Notes: generated by a model from the sequence alone, not told the origin. Positions 17,355 through 25,825 are shown, counted from the stretch's first letter. The stretch is 64,000 nucleotides of DNA from Halobacillus halophilus DSM 2266 (GCF_000284515.1 NC_017668.1:2852001-2916000), one strand, 5' to 3'. Numbers and translations are program-made.

Positions 17355-17893
17355 TTGACAGTAAAGCTCCCGTTTTTGCAAGACTCAGTTTCGAGATATC
17401 TAGTGAGAGAGTTAGGTCCTGCGGGGAACGACTCGCTTTCCGTGGGCATGTGCTGAGCCTCCTCAAGCTAAAGCTTTCCGGGGTCTCACCGAACATGTTG
17501 ATCCCACAGGAGTCTCCCCGTTCCCCTCCGGACCTGGCCGAATCAGAAACTCGAAACCATTTAAGACATCGACGGATTGATGAGCTATTTTTATGCTATA
17601 ACGATGTGAAATGGCTTGTCATAAAAGCATTTAGGACCGATTTAGAAGGAGAGCATTCTCTCTTATAAAAGCGTCCGTTATTCTCACTCGGCTGGGTTGG
17701 TGGGGAAATGGCGAGACTCCCATGGGAGAAGGGACTAGGTGAGATCCCGCAGGGAGTGAAACGAGTGAGGAAGCTCACCGTTCCCCCATAGGAAAGCGAG
17801 TTATTTCCCCACCAGCCTGCTATCATCTAACGGAACTGACCAAAGATATCTCGAAGCTGAGTCTTACACAATCCGGCCCTATTCTTTAATAAG
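17355..17893. repeat. Palindrome-rich intergenic repeat, copy 3 (inverted)
   Basis: Same family as copies 1 and 2 but in the opposite orientation: the GGGGAAAT/ATTTCCCC module now lies on the right (about 17700-17810). Terminal inverted repeats contain AAGACTCAG-TTTCGAGATA on the left and TATCTCGAAGCTGAGTCTT on the right. The right end shares CAATCCGGCCCTATT with copy 1. No insertion of either type is seen, so at 539 bp it is the shortest. Open frames inside are artefacts of the palindromes. Confidence 0.75.
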
Positions 17894-17971
17894 TCTCTTA
17901 TGCACTATCCCCTCGATCGTTTACATAGAAGCTATCCATTAATACAATCGACTAACAGTCATTCAAATAAA

Positions 17972-17992
17972 AAAATCGCGTTATACACGCGA
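17972..17992 (-). terminator. Terminator of yutE
   Basis: Stem TCGCGT/ACGCGA with a 5-nt loop, then TTTTTTT on the minus strand, 30 bases after the stop. Confidence 0.75.
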
Positions 17993-18021
17993 CTATTTTA
18001 TCATGAGTATTAATCTTATGA

Positions 18022-18465
18022 CTATTTATTGTCGTTGGAAAATGCCGATACAGGCCCAAGTTCGTGATTTAAGTAATAGCGAACGCGTTCCGGGAATTTT
18101 TGGATAGTTTTTATTTGGAGATTCCATATTTCCCTAATGGTATTATGTTCAACCGCCGTATAATGCTGGACAATCATTTTTCTTAAACTGATTAATTGTT
18201 TGTACCCTTCCTCTTCTTCTTCTGGCAGTACTTTTTCATCAGTTAGAATATCAATAATATCCTCATAACTCCCTGGATCACGCATAATAAATCCGTCAAT
18301 CATCATGTTTCCTACATCGATAATAGCTTCAATACTAATATGCGTGAGACGTTCAAGCACAAGCTGGTCTGTAAATGACTGAAACGAAGACTTTGAATAT
18401 TCATCTAAGATCTTTTCCATATAAGTTAAAATCTCTTCAATCTTCTCACGATTTACAAAATACAT
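18022..18465 (-). CDS. yutE: HepT/DUF86-family protein YutE
   Basis: A 147-residue, fully helical DUF86 protein related to HepT toxins of MNT-HepT systems. The start at 18465 sits behind a good GGAGGT. The family's catalytic R-x4-H-x-Y motif would fall at RKMIVQHY (about residue 96), but the position of the active His reads Gln. No nucleotidyltransferase (MNT) partner lies beside it. This matches the solitary chromosomal yutE of B. subtilis rather than a working toxin pair. Confidence 0.82.
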   Translation of the reverse strand: MYFVNREKIEEILTYMEKILDEYSKSSFQSFTDQLVLERLTHISIEAIIDVGNMMIDGFIMRDPGSYEDIIDILTDEKVLPEEEEEGYKQLISLRKMIVQHYTAVEHNTIREIWNLQIKTIQKFPERVRYYLNHELGPVSAFSNDNK

Positions 18466-18570
18466 CCTAATACCTCCGTACAAAAACTTTTTTCACATAA
18501 ATCTCTTAAATATGATAACATAATTCATGGTTTTAAATAAAAAAAGGCAATATTACTTATACCGCCTATT

Positions 18571-18586
18571 ATTAGTGTACACTAAT
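18571..18586. promoter_or_regulatory. 16-bp perfect palindrome upstream of glpX
   Basis: ATTAGTGTACACTAAT, centred about 33 bases before the glpX ATG. The perfect dyad suggests a dimeric repressor site overlapping the promoter or start region. The regulator is unknown. Confidence 0.5.
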
Positions 18587-18611
18587 TTTAACATGAATCG
18601 GAGGAGAATAT

Positions 18612-19586
18612 ATGGATAGAGAATTAGCACTGGAATTGGTGAGAGTAACGGAAGCTGCAGCTATTGCTTCAGCTCAATGGATGGGGAGAGGCGATAAAAT
18701 GAGCGCTGATGATGCAGCAACTACTGCCATGAGAACGATGTTTGATTCCGTGTCAATGGAAGGTGTCGTTGTAATTGGTGAAGGTGAACTAGACGAGGCC
18801 CCTATGCTTTATATCGGCGAAGAATTGGGAAATAAGACCGGACCTTCCGTGGATATTGCAGTTGATCCTTTAGAAGGTACTAATATTGTGTCAAAAGGGC
18901 ATAATAATGCTGTTGCTGTTATAGCTGCCGCAGAACGTGGGGCGTTGCTACATGCGCCCGATATGTATATGGACAAGATTGCTGTAGGAAAGTACGCTAA
19001 AGGTCTCATCCATATTGATGATCCTATTGAACGCACGATTGATATTGTGGCCCGCGCGAATAATAAACGTGTCAGGGATTTAACGGTTATCATTCAAGAA
19101 CGCGATCGCCATCAGGATATTATTGATCGTGTTATCAAAAAGGGAGCTCGCGTAAAATTGTTTGGTGACGGAGATGTAGGAGCTTCCATTGCTACCTGCC
19201 TTCCAGAAACAGGGGTAGATCTTTTTGTAGGAAGAGGCGGTGCCCCTGAAGGTGTCATCTCAGCTGCAGCTATTAAAAGTTTAGGCGGAGATATGCAGGC
19301 CAGGCTTGCTCCGCAAGATGAGGAAGAAATGGAACGTTGTCGCCAAATGGGACTAGAAGACCCGTTACAACATTTGACTCTTGATCATCTGGTAAAAAGT
19401 GATGATGCTATCTTTGCTGCAACCGGTGTGACCGAAGGAGAACTGTTGGATGGAGTAAAATTCTTAGGTGGAGATCTGGCCCAAACAGATTCAATTGTCA
19501 TGCGGGCTAAAACTAGAACCGTGCGATTTATCAAAGCTCACCATCATTTGGATTACAAGCCCCATTTAGTAAAGAATGAAGAATAG
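18612..19586 (+). CDS. glpX: Fructose-1,6-bisphosphatase class II (GlpX)
   Basis: A 324-residue GlpX-type FBPase, which removes the 1-phosphate from fructose 1,6-bisphosphate in gluconeogenesis. Metal and substrate residues are visible in VVIGEGELDEAP (residues 56-67) and VDPLEGTNIVSKGHNN (residues 85-100). Length matches the family. The ATG follows CGGAGG. In B. subtilis glpX (ywjI) lies elsewhere, so its place between yutE and yutD here is a rearrangement. The DUF3055 gene follows 12 bases after the stop and is probably co-transcribed. Confidence 0.95.
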   Translation: MDRELALELVRVTEAAAIASAQWMGRGDKMSADDAATTAMRTMFDSVSMEGVVVIGEGELDEAPMLYIGEELGNKTGPSVDIAVDPLEGTNIVSKGHNNAVAVIAAAERGALLHAPDMYMDKIAVGKYAKGLIHIDDPIERTIDIVARANNKRVRDLTVIIQERDRHQDIIDRVIKKGARVKLFGDGDVGASIATCLPETGVDLFVGRGGAPEGVISAAAIKSLGGDMQARLAPQDEEEMERCRQMGLEDPLQHLTLDHLVKSDDAIFAATGVTEGELLDGVKFLGGDLAQTDSIVMRAKTRTVRFIKAHHHLDYKPHLVKNEE

Positions 19587-19598
19587 GAGTTGAAATTC

Positions 19599-19865
19599 AT
19601 GGCTGAAAGACCTTTCCTTGAGGACTTTACTCAGGAGACGAGCACCCGTTTTGTATGCTTTACAGCCGGGAGCCATCGTTTCGAGCTTGCCTTAATGAAA
19701 GCTGATCACTTTAATAACCAGACGATGGTTATTAATCTTCACAAAAACCGTCAGGCCTTGTTGGATCATGAAACCATTAGCAAAGACGGTCATCTGGAGC
19801 ACTTGTTCCAATTAAGTGCTATTGAAGCCGAAGAGTTGAGAAACTATCTGCCCGATCTCCTTTGA
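19599..19865 (+). CDS. DUF3055-like small protein
   Basis: An 88-residue protein that appears to belong to the DUF3055 family: TSTRFVCFTAGSHRFELAL is followed by a second strand pair and a C-terminal EAEELRNYLPDLL helix. No function is known. The ATG at 19599 has GGAG nine bases before it. It lies 12 bases behind glpX and its 3' hairpin overlaps the translation start of the next gene. Confidence 0.75.
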   Translation: MAERPFLEDFTQETSTRFVCFTAGSHRFELALMKADHFNNQTMVINLHKNRQALLDHETISKDGHLEHLFQLSAIEAEELRNYLPDLL

Positions 19866-19871
19866 ATAAAG

Positions 19872-19913
19872 AAACCTCCCCTGGAAAAACTAACAGCCAA
19901 GGGAGGTTTTTTT
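19872..19913 (+). terminator. Terminator-like hairpin whose right arm is the next gene's ribosome site
   Basis: Stem AAACCTCCC/GGGAGGTTT plus three inner pairs, followed by TTTTTTT that runs straight into the ATG at 19914. The GGGAGG arm is also the ribosome site of the 97-residue gene, so folding would both end the message and hide that site. Confidence 0.7.
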
Positions 19914-20207
19914 ATGAGCAGAAAAGATAAAAAGCTTTATTCTGATTTCGCTAATGTAGAGGCGCAGCGTAATTATTTGACGCCTGAGCAGCTACCTGAG
20001 GGACCTTATGGATCACCAAGAAATAAAGATAAACCTGTTTCCAATGAGAAGAGTGCTCCCTGGACAGAACAACAGCGTTACTACAGCGCATTCAACTATG
20101 AATATAAGGCATTGCACCAGGACCTTCAACGTCAGGAGGATGGCGCTCACCCTATTCACGACGAGAAAAACCGGGATATAAAACCTTCGGAAGAAGAATC
20201 TGAATAA
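19914..20207 (+). CDS. Conserved Bacillaceae cytosolic protein
   Basis: A 97-residue, very hydrophilic protein with no membrane segment. The pattern YLTPEQLPEGPYGSPR, then APWTEQQRYYSAFNYEYKAL, matches a conserved but uncharacterised cytosolic family in Bacillus relatives. The charged tail looks disordered. Its only ribosome site is the right arm of the hairpin at 19872-19909, so it may be translated mainly when that hairpin is open or from a promoter inside it. Role unknown. Confidence 0.7.
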   Translation: MSRKDKKLYSDFANVEAQRNYLTPEQLPEGPYGSPRNKDKPVSNEKSAPWTEQQRYYSAFNYEYKALHQDLQRQEDGAHPIHDEKNRDIKPSEEESE

Positions 20208-20227
20208 GTAACTTTTTCTAACCACAA

Positions 20228-20259
20228 AAAACCGACGGGCTTGAAAGCCCGTCGGTTTT
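20228..20259. terminator. Bidirectional terminator between the cytosolic-protein gene and yutD
   Basis: A GC-rich stem AAAACCGACGGGCT with a perfect partner arm and a small loop, followed by T-rich sequence on both strands. Confidence 0.85.
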
Positions 20260-20533
20260 ACTGATGTACACGCTTCAACACAAAATAGGCACAGCCAAAG
20301 TTACAGTACTCATACAAATAATCTTCAAGCGTACTGATTTTTGTATCGAATGTGGCTTTAGGGTTTTGATCATCAAAAAAACCTTTAAGACGAAGCTGAC
20401 CATATCCCCAGTCCCCCACTATAAAATCATATTTACTTAATATATCGCTAAATCTTCCTTCTATATCTTCCTGTTGAAAGGCATCTCGATGATTCTCTAC
20501 GATTTCATAGCTCTTACCTGAAATTTCTACCAC
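20258..20533 (-). CDS. yutD: YutD-family (DUF1027) protein
   Basis: A 91-residue soluble DUF1027 protein, matching YutD of B. subtilis in length and place. Conserved-looking blocks are DILSKYDFIVGDWGYGQLRL and the Cys-containing YCNFGCAYFVLKR tail. The start is taken as GTG at 20533, six bases after GAGGTG; a GTG at 20542 would overlap that ribosome site. Function unknown. Confidence 0.82.
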   Translation of the reverse strand: MVEISGKSYEIVENHRDAFQQEDIEGRFSDILSKYDFIVGDWGYGQLRLKGFFDDQNPKATFDTKISTLEDYLYEYCNFGCAYFVLKRVHQ

Positions 20534-20665
20534 GTCTATCACCTCTATCCTGACATAAGTGTATCATATTTCCCGAATAACGCGGAAATACAACTTTACA
20601 AAATAAGTATGATTCATAAAAAAAAGTTCAACCTAAGTGAAACCGATTAATAAGGAGGAAATGAA

Positions 20666-21289
20666 GTGAAAAAGCTAACCATTTTACCTATTTTATTAGC
20701 CTGTCTGTTTATGATCACAGGCTGTAACGAAACAACAGACCGAGAAGAAGAAACACGTGATGGAGATACTCTAAACGGAAACGCTATGGATAATTACAAT
20801 GATCAGCCTCTTGAAGGGCAAGTGGGATATGTAAGATTTAAGAAAGACCAATTGGACCAGGAAGCTGAAAAAAATCGAGATATTAAAGTTAACCGTGAAC
20901 AAATGGCTGACATGATTACAAGAATGATTCTTCGGTATGATGGATTTGAAGATGTTGCTACTTTAGTTACAGATAACGAAATTCTCGTTGCTTATCAGCC
21001 TCCCAATAATCACGACCGAGAGCAAGCAGCTGATATGGTTCAAAAGACTGCTTATTCATTAGTACCAAGCTTTTACCACGTGTTTGTATCCGATAACCCT
21101 GCTTCATTTGGAGACATCCAAAGTGTAAGTACTTCCACTGTATATGATGAACAATATACGGAAGTGATCGACAGTATTATTAAGAAAATGAAGAAATCTC
21201 CGCAAGGTAAAGTACCTGAAAATGACAGTGACCAACCAAATGAAGGTCCAAATATGGGGTCTGATGATAGACCTGGCACAGAGACTTGA
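20666..21289 (+). CDS. yutC: YhcN/YlaJ-family sporulation lipoprotein YutC
   Basis: A 207-residue lipoprotein. The signal peptide ends at ITGC, with the lipidated Cys at residue 20. A YhcN/YlaJ domain spans about residues 60-175, and the C terminus is an Asp/Pro-rich disordered tail. Related proteins are deposited in the spore inner membrane or cortex region. The start is GTG at 20666 behind AAGGAGG. It is followed 82 bases later by lytH in the same direction, as in B. subtilis, so both probably serve spore formation or germination. Confidence 0.87.
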   Translation: MKKLTILPILLACLFMITGCNETTDREEETRDGDTLNGNAMDNYNDQPLEGQVGYVRFKKDQLDQEAEKNRDIKVNREQMADMITRMILRYDGFEDVATLVTDNEILVAYQPPNNHDREQAADMVQKTAYSLVPSFYHVFVSDNPASFGDIQSVSTSTVYDEQYTEVIDSIIKKMKKSPQGKVPENDSDQPNEGPNMGSDDRPGTET

Positions 21290-21371
21290 TAAGCTGCCTT
21301 TCATTTCCAAACATAACATGAAGCATGTAGTTCATGCTAACAGTATCAAAAACCATCGTAGGTGAATATTA

Positions 21372-22304
21372 ATGAAATGTTTAGGTATATCGCTTATCTT
21401 TTTTGTATTGATGAGCTTTGGAAGTGAACATATATACGCAGATCAGGAAAGTCAGGCAAGAATGGCCTTGTATAAAAAAACAGCAGCTCTTACAAATATT
21501 CCATGGGAGTACCTTGCCGCTGTTGATCAATATGAACGCCAAGTCCATGATGATCCTAAAGAAGGACGGGTCACAGCTATTAAACCTGAACCCTTCTTTT
21601 GGACAGGAAGCGCAGGCGAGATGCCTGTAGATTTCTTTCCCAACGGGTGGGGCTCTGACGGAAATGGCGATAACAAAGCAGAGATTGAAAATGATGAAGA
21701 TGTCCTTTGGACCATCGGCCAATACATTCAATCTTATGGTACCACAGAAGATGATATTAAAATTGCTTTATTCAACTACTATAAGCGTGATTTAACCGTC
21801 CAAACCATTATGAATACTGCGGAAGTATTCAAAAAATTCCAGACAGTCTCCTTGACAAAAAGAGACTTCCCCGTACCCACAGAAGCCAATTACAGTTATA
21901 GGAGCACCTGGGGTGATGCCCGTGGTTTTGGGGGACGACGCATTCATGAAGGCACAGATATTTTTGCTAATTATGGAGTGCCTGTCAAGTCCACCACTTA
22001 TGGAGTAATTGAAATGAAGGGCTGGAACAAATTTGGAGGCTGGCGAGTGGGTATTCGTGATATTTACAACATTTATCACTATTATGCACATCTTAACGGA
22101 TTTGCAGATAATATCGAAGTGGGAGACGTGGTTCAGCCAGGAGACGTAATAGGATCCGTCGGCGCTTCCGGTTACGGTCCTCCAGGAACTTCCGGAAAAT
22201 TCCCTCCACACTTACACTACGGTATGTACCAAGATAACGGAAAAAATGAGTGGGCTTTCGATCCATATCCATTTCTTAAAAAATGGGAACGCATGGTTCA
22301 TTAA
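21372..22304 (+). CDS. lytH: LytH, M23-family L-Ala-D-Glu endopeptidase of spore cortex
   Basis: A 310-residue exported peptidase. A signal peptide covers residues 1-23, an uncharacterised helical region extends to about 165, and a C-terminal M23/LytM domain follows. Zinc ligands are visible as His192 and Asp196 in HEGTD, and His282 in HLHYG, with His240 in YYAHL as the catalytic partner. In B. subtilis LytH trims stem peptides so that cortex peptidoglycan keeps single L-Ala side chains. The gene lies between yutC and the transporter operon, and a strong terminator follows. Confidence 0.9.
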   Translation: MKCLGISLIFFVLMSFGSEHIYADQESQARMALYKKTAALTNIPWEYLAAVDQYERQVHDDPKEGRVTAIKPEPFFWTGSAGEMPVDFFPNGWGSDGNGDNKAEIENDEDVLWTIGQYIQSYGTTEDDIKIALFNYYKRDLTVQTIMNTAEVFKKFQTVSLTKRDFPVPTEANYSYRSTWGDARGFGGRRIHEGTDIFANYGVPVKSTTYGVIEMKGWNKFGGWRVGIRDIYNIYHYYAHLNGFADNIEVGDVVQPGDVIGSVGASGYGPPGTSGKFPPHLHYGMYQDNGKNEWAFDPYPFLKKWERMVH

Positions 22305-22346
22305 AAAAAACCGGAAAGGTGAATTTAATCACCTTTCCGGTTTTTT
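22305..22346. terminator. Bidirectional terminator between lytH and metS
   Basis: An 18-bp stem with a 6-nt loop and T/A-rich flanks on both sides. Confidence 0.9.
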
Positions 22347-22352
22347 ATTATT

Positions 22353-22445
22353 TTAACCTTTAGCTTTACGGACTGCATTGGTAATACTGAGCGCAAGTCC
22401 TCCCCATATAATTGTTACGGTAATAATAAACATGATAATCGCCAT
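22353..22445 (-). CDS. metS: MetS-type small subunit of an NSS transporter
   Basis: A 30-residue protein: a short N terminus, one hydrophobic helix (IMFIITVTIIWGGLALSI) and a basic end NAVRKAKG. It overlaps the upstream transporter's stop by one base (TAATG), a coupling typical of a subunit. In Corynebacterium, MetP needs the tiny MetS for sodium-coupled methionine and alanine uptake, and this protein fits the MetS family in size, position and sequence pattern. It is too short for most gene finders and is easily missed. Confidence 0.8.
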   Translation of the reverse strand: MAIIMFIITVTIIWGGLALSITNAVRKAKG

Positions 22446-23974
22446 TATCTAGCAGCCCCTTTCGAGTCTTCATCTTCGTTGAATTCTAACTCATTGTTCG
22501 GCCATTTCTTCATTGAGAAAAGAACGCCTACAACAATAGCTGCAATAGCCACTAACCAGCCACCAACAACTAATAAAGTAACAGGGTAGCCTTCATACGC
22601 AGATGACAACTCAAGAATAAGATTCTGAACCATCATGTATCCAAGGACAATAGGGGTAATAACCTGTAGACAAACTACCCACCAGTTGCCCAGCATAATA
22701 TCAGAAGTCTGGTTCGCATGTTCTTTCAGACCTTTAATACTGCGTGCCAACCATGCAAGCGCCACAATCTCTACTAGCCCCGATAATGCCACCCCAAACG
22801 TGTTGATGAAATGGTCGACCGTATCCAGGATGCTTAGCCCGCCTCTTGTAGCGTAAAGAAGGGAAATAACTCCTGCCAGACCGCCTCCTAAGAGTACAGC
22901 TTTAATACGGGACACATTAAATTTCTCCGATACAGCCGCTACATACGTTTCTGTAATGGAAATTAAGGAAGAGAGACCGGCAAGAACAAGGGAAGCAAAG
23001 AATAGGAACCCGAACAGTCCAGGTATTCCCGGGATTTGGCTAACAATTTCAGGGAATACCATAAATGCTAGTCCAATCCCCCCGACTCCACGTTCAGCAG
23101 CCAGTTGACCTACAGATGTATCATATTGAAATGCCATAAATCCAACAGCTGCAAACACACCAATACCAGCTAAAATTTCAAATGAAGAGTTAGCAAAACC
23201 GGTTATAAAGGCATTGTTCGTAATGTCTGACTTCTTCGGCAGATAAGAAGAATAAGTTACCATGATGGCAAAGGCAATTGATAAACTGAAGAAGATTTGT
23301 CCGTAGGCTGCCACCCATACGTTAGGATCTGCAATCCGGTTCCATTCCGGCGTAAAGAATGCCGATAGACCATCAGCAGCTCCTTCAAGCGTCACTGCTC
23401 TGACGACTATAATTAAGAATAAGACAACAAGTAGCGGAATGAAGATTTTATTAGCTACTTCAATCCCTTTTTTAACTCCTCGTGCTAAAAACCCTAACGT
23501 GATAACCCAAACGGCAAGCAACGGCAGCAGTACTTTGGGAACAAGTCCGCCAATCGCCCCCGCATCGGCCAGCTCTAGAAAATCTCCTACGAAAAATGCA
23601 GTTGGATCATCGCCCCAAGTTAAGTTGAAAGAATAAAAAGCATACATAATTGCCCAGGCAATAATAACGGCATAATAAGTAGAAATAACAAAGGATATGG
23701 CAACTTGCCACCATCCCAGCCATTCAAAGCCTTTTTTAATTCTCCCAAAAGACTTTGGTGCAGACCCACGGTATTTATGACCGATAGTATATTCCATGAT
23801 TAAAAGCGGAATACCTGCTGTAAGTAAAGCAAATAGATAAGGTACGATAAATGCTCCTCCGCCGCTGTCGTAAGCAGTGGCAGGAAAACGCCAAATGTTA
23901 CCAAGCCCGATAGCTGACCCCATAGCAGCTAGCAGGAAACCCACTCGCGTCCCCCATTGTGCACGATTTTCCAT
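22445..23974 (-). CDS. metP: Sodium-dependent amino acid transporter, NSS/SNF family (MetP-like)
   Basis: A 509-residue neurotransmitter:sodium symporter homologue with 12 predicted helices. The TM1 signature GSAIGLGNIWRFPATAYDSGG (two glycine-rich turns and Trp-Arg-Phe-Pro) carries Na+ and substrate contacts. The presence of a MetS subunit gene behind it points to methionine or alanine import, but the substrate is not proven. The ATG at 23974 follows AAAGGAGG; earlier in-frame codons lack a ribosome site. A strong hairpin lies in the leader at 24003-24035. Confidence 0.87.
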   Translation of the reverse strand: MENRAQWGTRVGFLLAAMGSAIGLGNIWRFPATAYDSGGGAFIVPYLFALLTAGIPLLIMEYTIGHKYRGSAPKSFGRIKKGFEWLGWWQVAISFVISTYYAVIIAWAIMYAFYSFNLTWGDDPTAFFVGDFLELADAGAIGGLVPKVLLPLLAVWVITLGFLARGVKKGIEVANKIFIPLLVVLFLIIVVRAVTLEGAADGLSAFFTPEWNRIADPNVWVAAYGQIFFSLSIAFAIMVTYSSYLPKKSDITNNAFITGFANSSFEILAGIGVFAAVGFMAFQYDTSVGQLAAERGVGGIGLAFMVFPEIVSQIPGIPGLFGFLFFASLVLAGLSSLISITETYVAAVSEKFNVSRIKAVLLGGGLAGVISLLYATRGGLSILDTVDHFINTFGVALSGLVEIVALAWLARSIKGLKEHANQTSDIMLGNWWVVCLQVITPIVLGYMMVQNLILELSSAYEGYPVTLLVVGGWLVAIAAIVVGVLFSMKKWPNNELEFNEDEDSKGAAR

Positions 23975-24002
23975 GTGAAAGGCCTCCTTTTTATTTATAT
24001 AA

Positions 24003-24035
24003 CCCCTCATTTTACCCTAAATCAGGGATGAGGGG
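24003..24035 (-). promoter_or_regulatory. Leader hairpin upstream of the MetP/MetS operon
   Basis: CCCCTCAT pairs with ATGAGGGG, and an inner CCCT/AGGG extends it. No T run follows on the minus strand, so it does not look like a terminator. It lies 15-20 bases before the ribosome site and could affect leader stability or translation. Confidence 0.4.
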
Positions 24036-24148
24036 ATGTTTCGAAATTTTTATTTTTTTCTGATTATTTCTGCTTAAATTATAACCATCCGTTTAGGGGT
24101 TGTCAAAGTTATTTTAAAATATTTAGAATTTAACAAAAATAACAAAAA

Positions 24149-24180
24149 AAGGATAGAGACTTAGAAAAGTCTCTATCCTT
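24149..24180 (-). terminator. Terminator of the lysine-riboswitch transporter gene
   Basis: A perfect 13-bp stem with a 6-nt loop, then TTTTT on the minus strand, 17 bases after the stop. Confidence 0.9.
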
Positions 24181-24196
24181 AGGATAATTTTAGCAT

Positions 24197-25750
24197 TTAT
24201 TTCTTCTCAACTGAGGATGTAAAGGAATGAATCAATATACCTATAAGCACCACAACAGCGAGAGTTGCTAACAATGGAATCCATACTTGCCCTGTTAAGC
24301 CAAGAAGGATATATCCAATAGAGGCCGCTACCGCAGCAATGCCTGCATAAGGAAGCTGGGTGAGCACGTGGTCAATATGGTTTGCACCTGCCCCCGTAGA
24401 GGATAATATGGTTGTATCTGAAATAGGCGAACAATGGTCTCCAAATACAGAACCAGCCAGTACAGCTGATAGAGCAGGCAGAATCATAGCCGGCTCCGTA
24501 ACAGCCGCTATTTCCCCGGCTATCGGAAGCATGATTCCAAATGTTCCCCAGGAAGTTCCCGTGGAAAGTGCCATGAATCCAGAAATGATAAAAATAAGCA
24601 AGGGCAGATAAGCAACATTAATATCCGCCTGGCGGAACTGCTGAGCTAAATATTCACCTGTTTGCAACTGACTGATAATATCTCCAATCATCCAGGCAAA
24701 AACTAATATATAAATGGCGGGCAGCATGGCTTTAATTCCTTCCCAGAAGACAAGCGGTGCTCCCGACTTCGGTCCAGCCTGTCCTGCATATAAAACACCT
24801 GCTGTAACTACGGCTGCCAGTCCTCCTATAAATAAGGAAATATTCACATTGGTATTTGCGAAAATAGCGAGCAGATCCACGGCACCCTCCGTGTTTCGAA
24901 TACCTGTGATAACCATAGCCGCTACTGTCCCCGCTATAAGCGCTCCAATGGGCAGTATTAGATGAGCAATTTTGCCGTTGTTGTGCTGCTTAAACTCATC
25001 GTTTAAATCCCCTGGAACATCTCCATCGGGATTAGTTAGCTGACCAGTATCTAAAGCTCTTTTCTCATGCGTCCGCATAGCCCCAACGTCTAGTTTCAAG
25101 AAGATAGTGAGAAAGACAAGAAGCAGCGCAGCGAACACATAGTAATTGGCAGGAATCATTAGGATAAATGCTTCCAATGCCTGATAATTAGAAATTTCAT
25201 TAGCTGCTAAAATACTTCCGATCGTGCCAATGATATAAGCTCCCCAGCTCGATATCGGAGAAATAACGGTAATGGGAGCAGATGTAGAATCAATGTAATA
25301 GGCAAGCTTAGCCCTTGATATTTTATAACGGTCTGTTACGGGTCTGGCCACCTGACCAACAGCTAACGCGTTAAAGTAGTCATCAATAAAAATGATAATC
25401 CCTAAAACAGCCGGAAGCAGTTTTGCCCCTTTACGTGTGCGAATTTTTTCAACAGCCCATTTCCCGAAGGCCTTACTTCCCCCTGAGGCTGTCATAAAGG
25501 CTGTAGTGATACCTAATAAAAATAAGAATGATAACAGATAAAGGTTCCCTGTATTGAGAGCTCCTTCACTCACGAAAATAGTCGAAAATAACGACCAGAT
25601 TAATACAAAACCTTCTTTGAGATCAAACCCCGTAAGCATAAATGCTCCGATAATAATCCCTATACCCAGTGATAAAATCACTCTTCTTGTTACCAACACA
25701 AGGACCAGCATTAATACTGCCGGGATTAATGAATAAATCGTTCCTTCCAT
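24197..25750 (-). CDS. lysW: NhaC-family transporter, probable lysine transporter LysW
   Basis: A 517-residue NhaC/ArcD-superfamily membrane protein with about 12-13 hydrophobic segments. The family signature is clear in IIIFIDDYFNALAVG (residues 116-130), with acidic residues in a helix, plus SPISSWGAYIIGT and SGTSWGTFGIMLPIA. Sequence alone would say Na+/H+ antiporter. The lysine riboswitch directly upstream makes lysine import far more likely; this is the class named LysW in comparative work on lysine-box genes. The ATG at 25750 follows GGAGGG. It is monocistronic, with its own promoter and terminator. Confidence 0.83.
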   Translation of the reverse strand: MEGTIYSLIPAVLMLVLVLVTRRVILSLGIGIIIGAFMLTGFDLKEGFVLIWSLFSTIFVSEGALNTGNLYLLSFLFLLGITTAFMTASGGSKAFGKWAVEKIRTRKGAKLLPAVLGIIIFIDDYFNALAVGQVARPVTDRYKISRAKLAYYIDSTSAPITVISPISSWGAYIIGTIGSILAANEISNYQALEAFILMIPANYYVFAALLLVFLTIFLKLDVGAMRTHEKRALDTGQLTNPDGDVPGDLNDEFKQHNNGKIAHLILPIGALIAGTVAAMVITGIRNTEGAVDLLAIFANTNVNISLFIGGLAAVVTAGVLYAGQAGPKSGAPLVFWEGIKAMLPAIYILVFAWMIGDIISQLQTGEYLAQQFRQADINVAYLPLLIFIISGFMALSTGTSWGTFGIMLPIAGEIAAVTEPAMILPALSAVLAGSVFGDHCSPISDTTILSSTGAGANHIDHVLTQLPYAGIAAVAASIGYILLGLTGQVWIPLLATLAVVVLIGILIHSFTSSVEKK

Positions 25751-25825
25751 GATATTCCCTCCGTAAAGCTATTAATGTAAACGGGAGTAGGAAGGCTACT
25801 GCCTATAAAAATGAGGAATAAAAAA

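Noticed and set aside
17450-17826. Open frames of 72 and 76 codons inside repeat copy 3
   Set aside because: Same reason; the translated repeats match no protein and are not kept in the other copies.
18022-18465. MNT-HepT toxin-antitoxin system
   Set aside because: No nucleotidyltransferase partner is adjacent and the catalytic His position is Gln.
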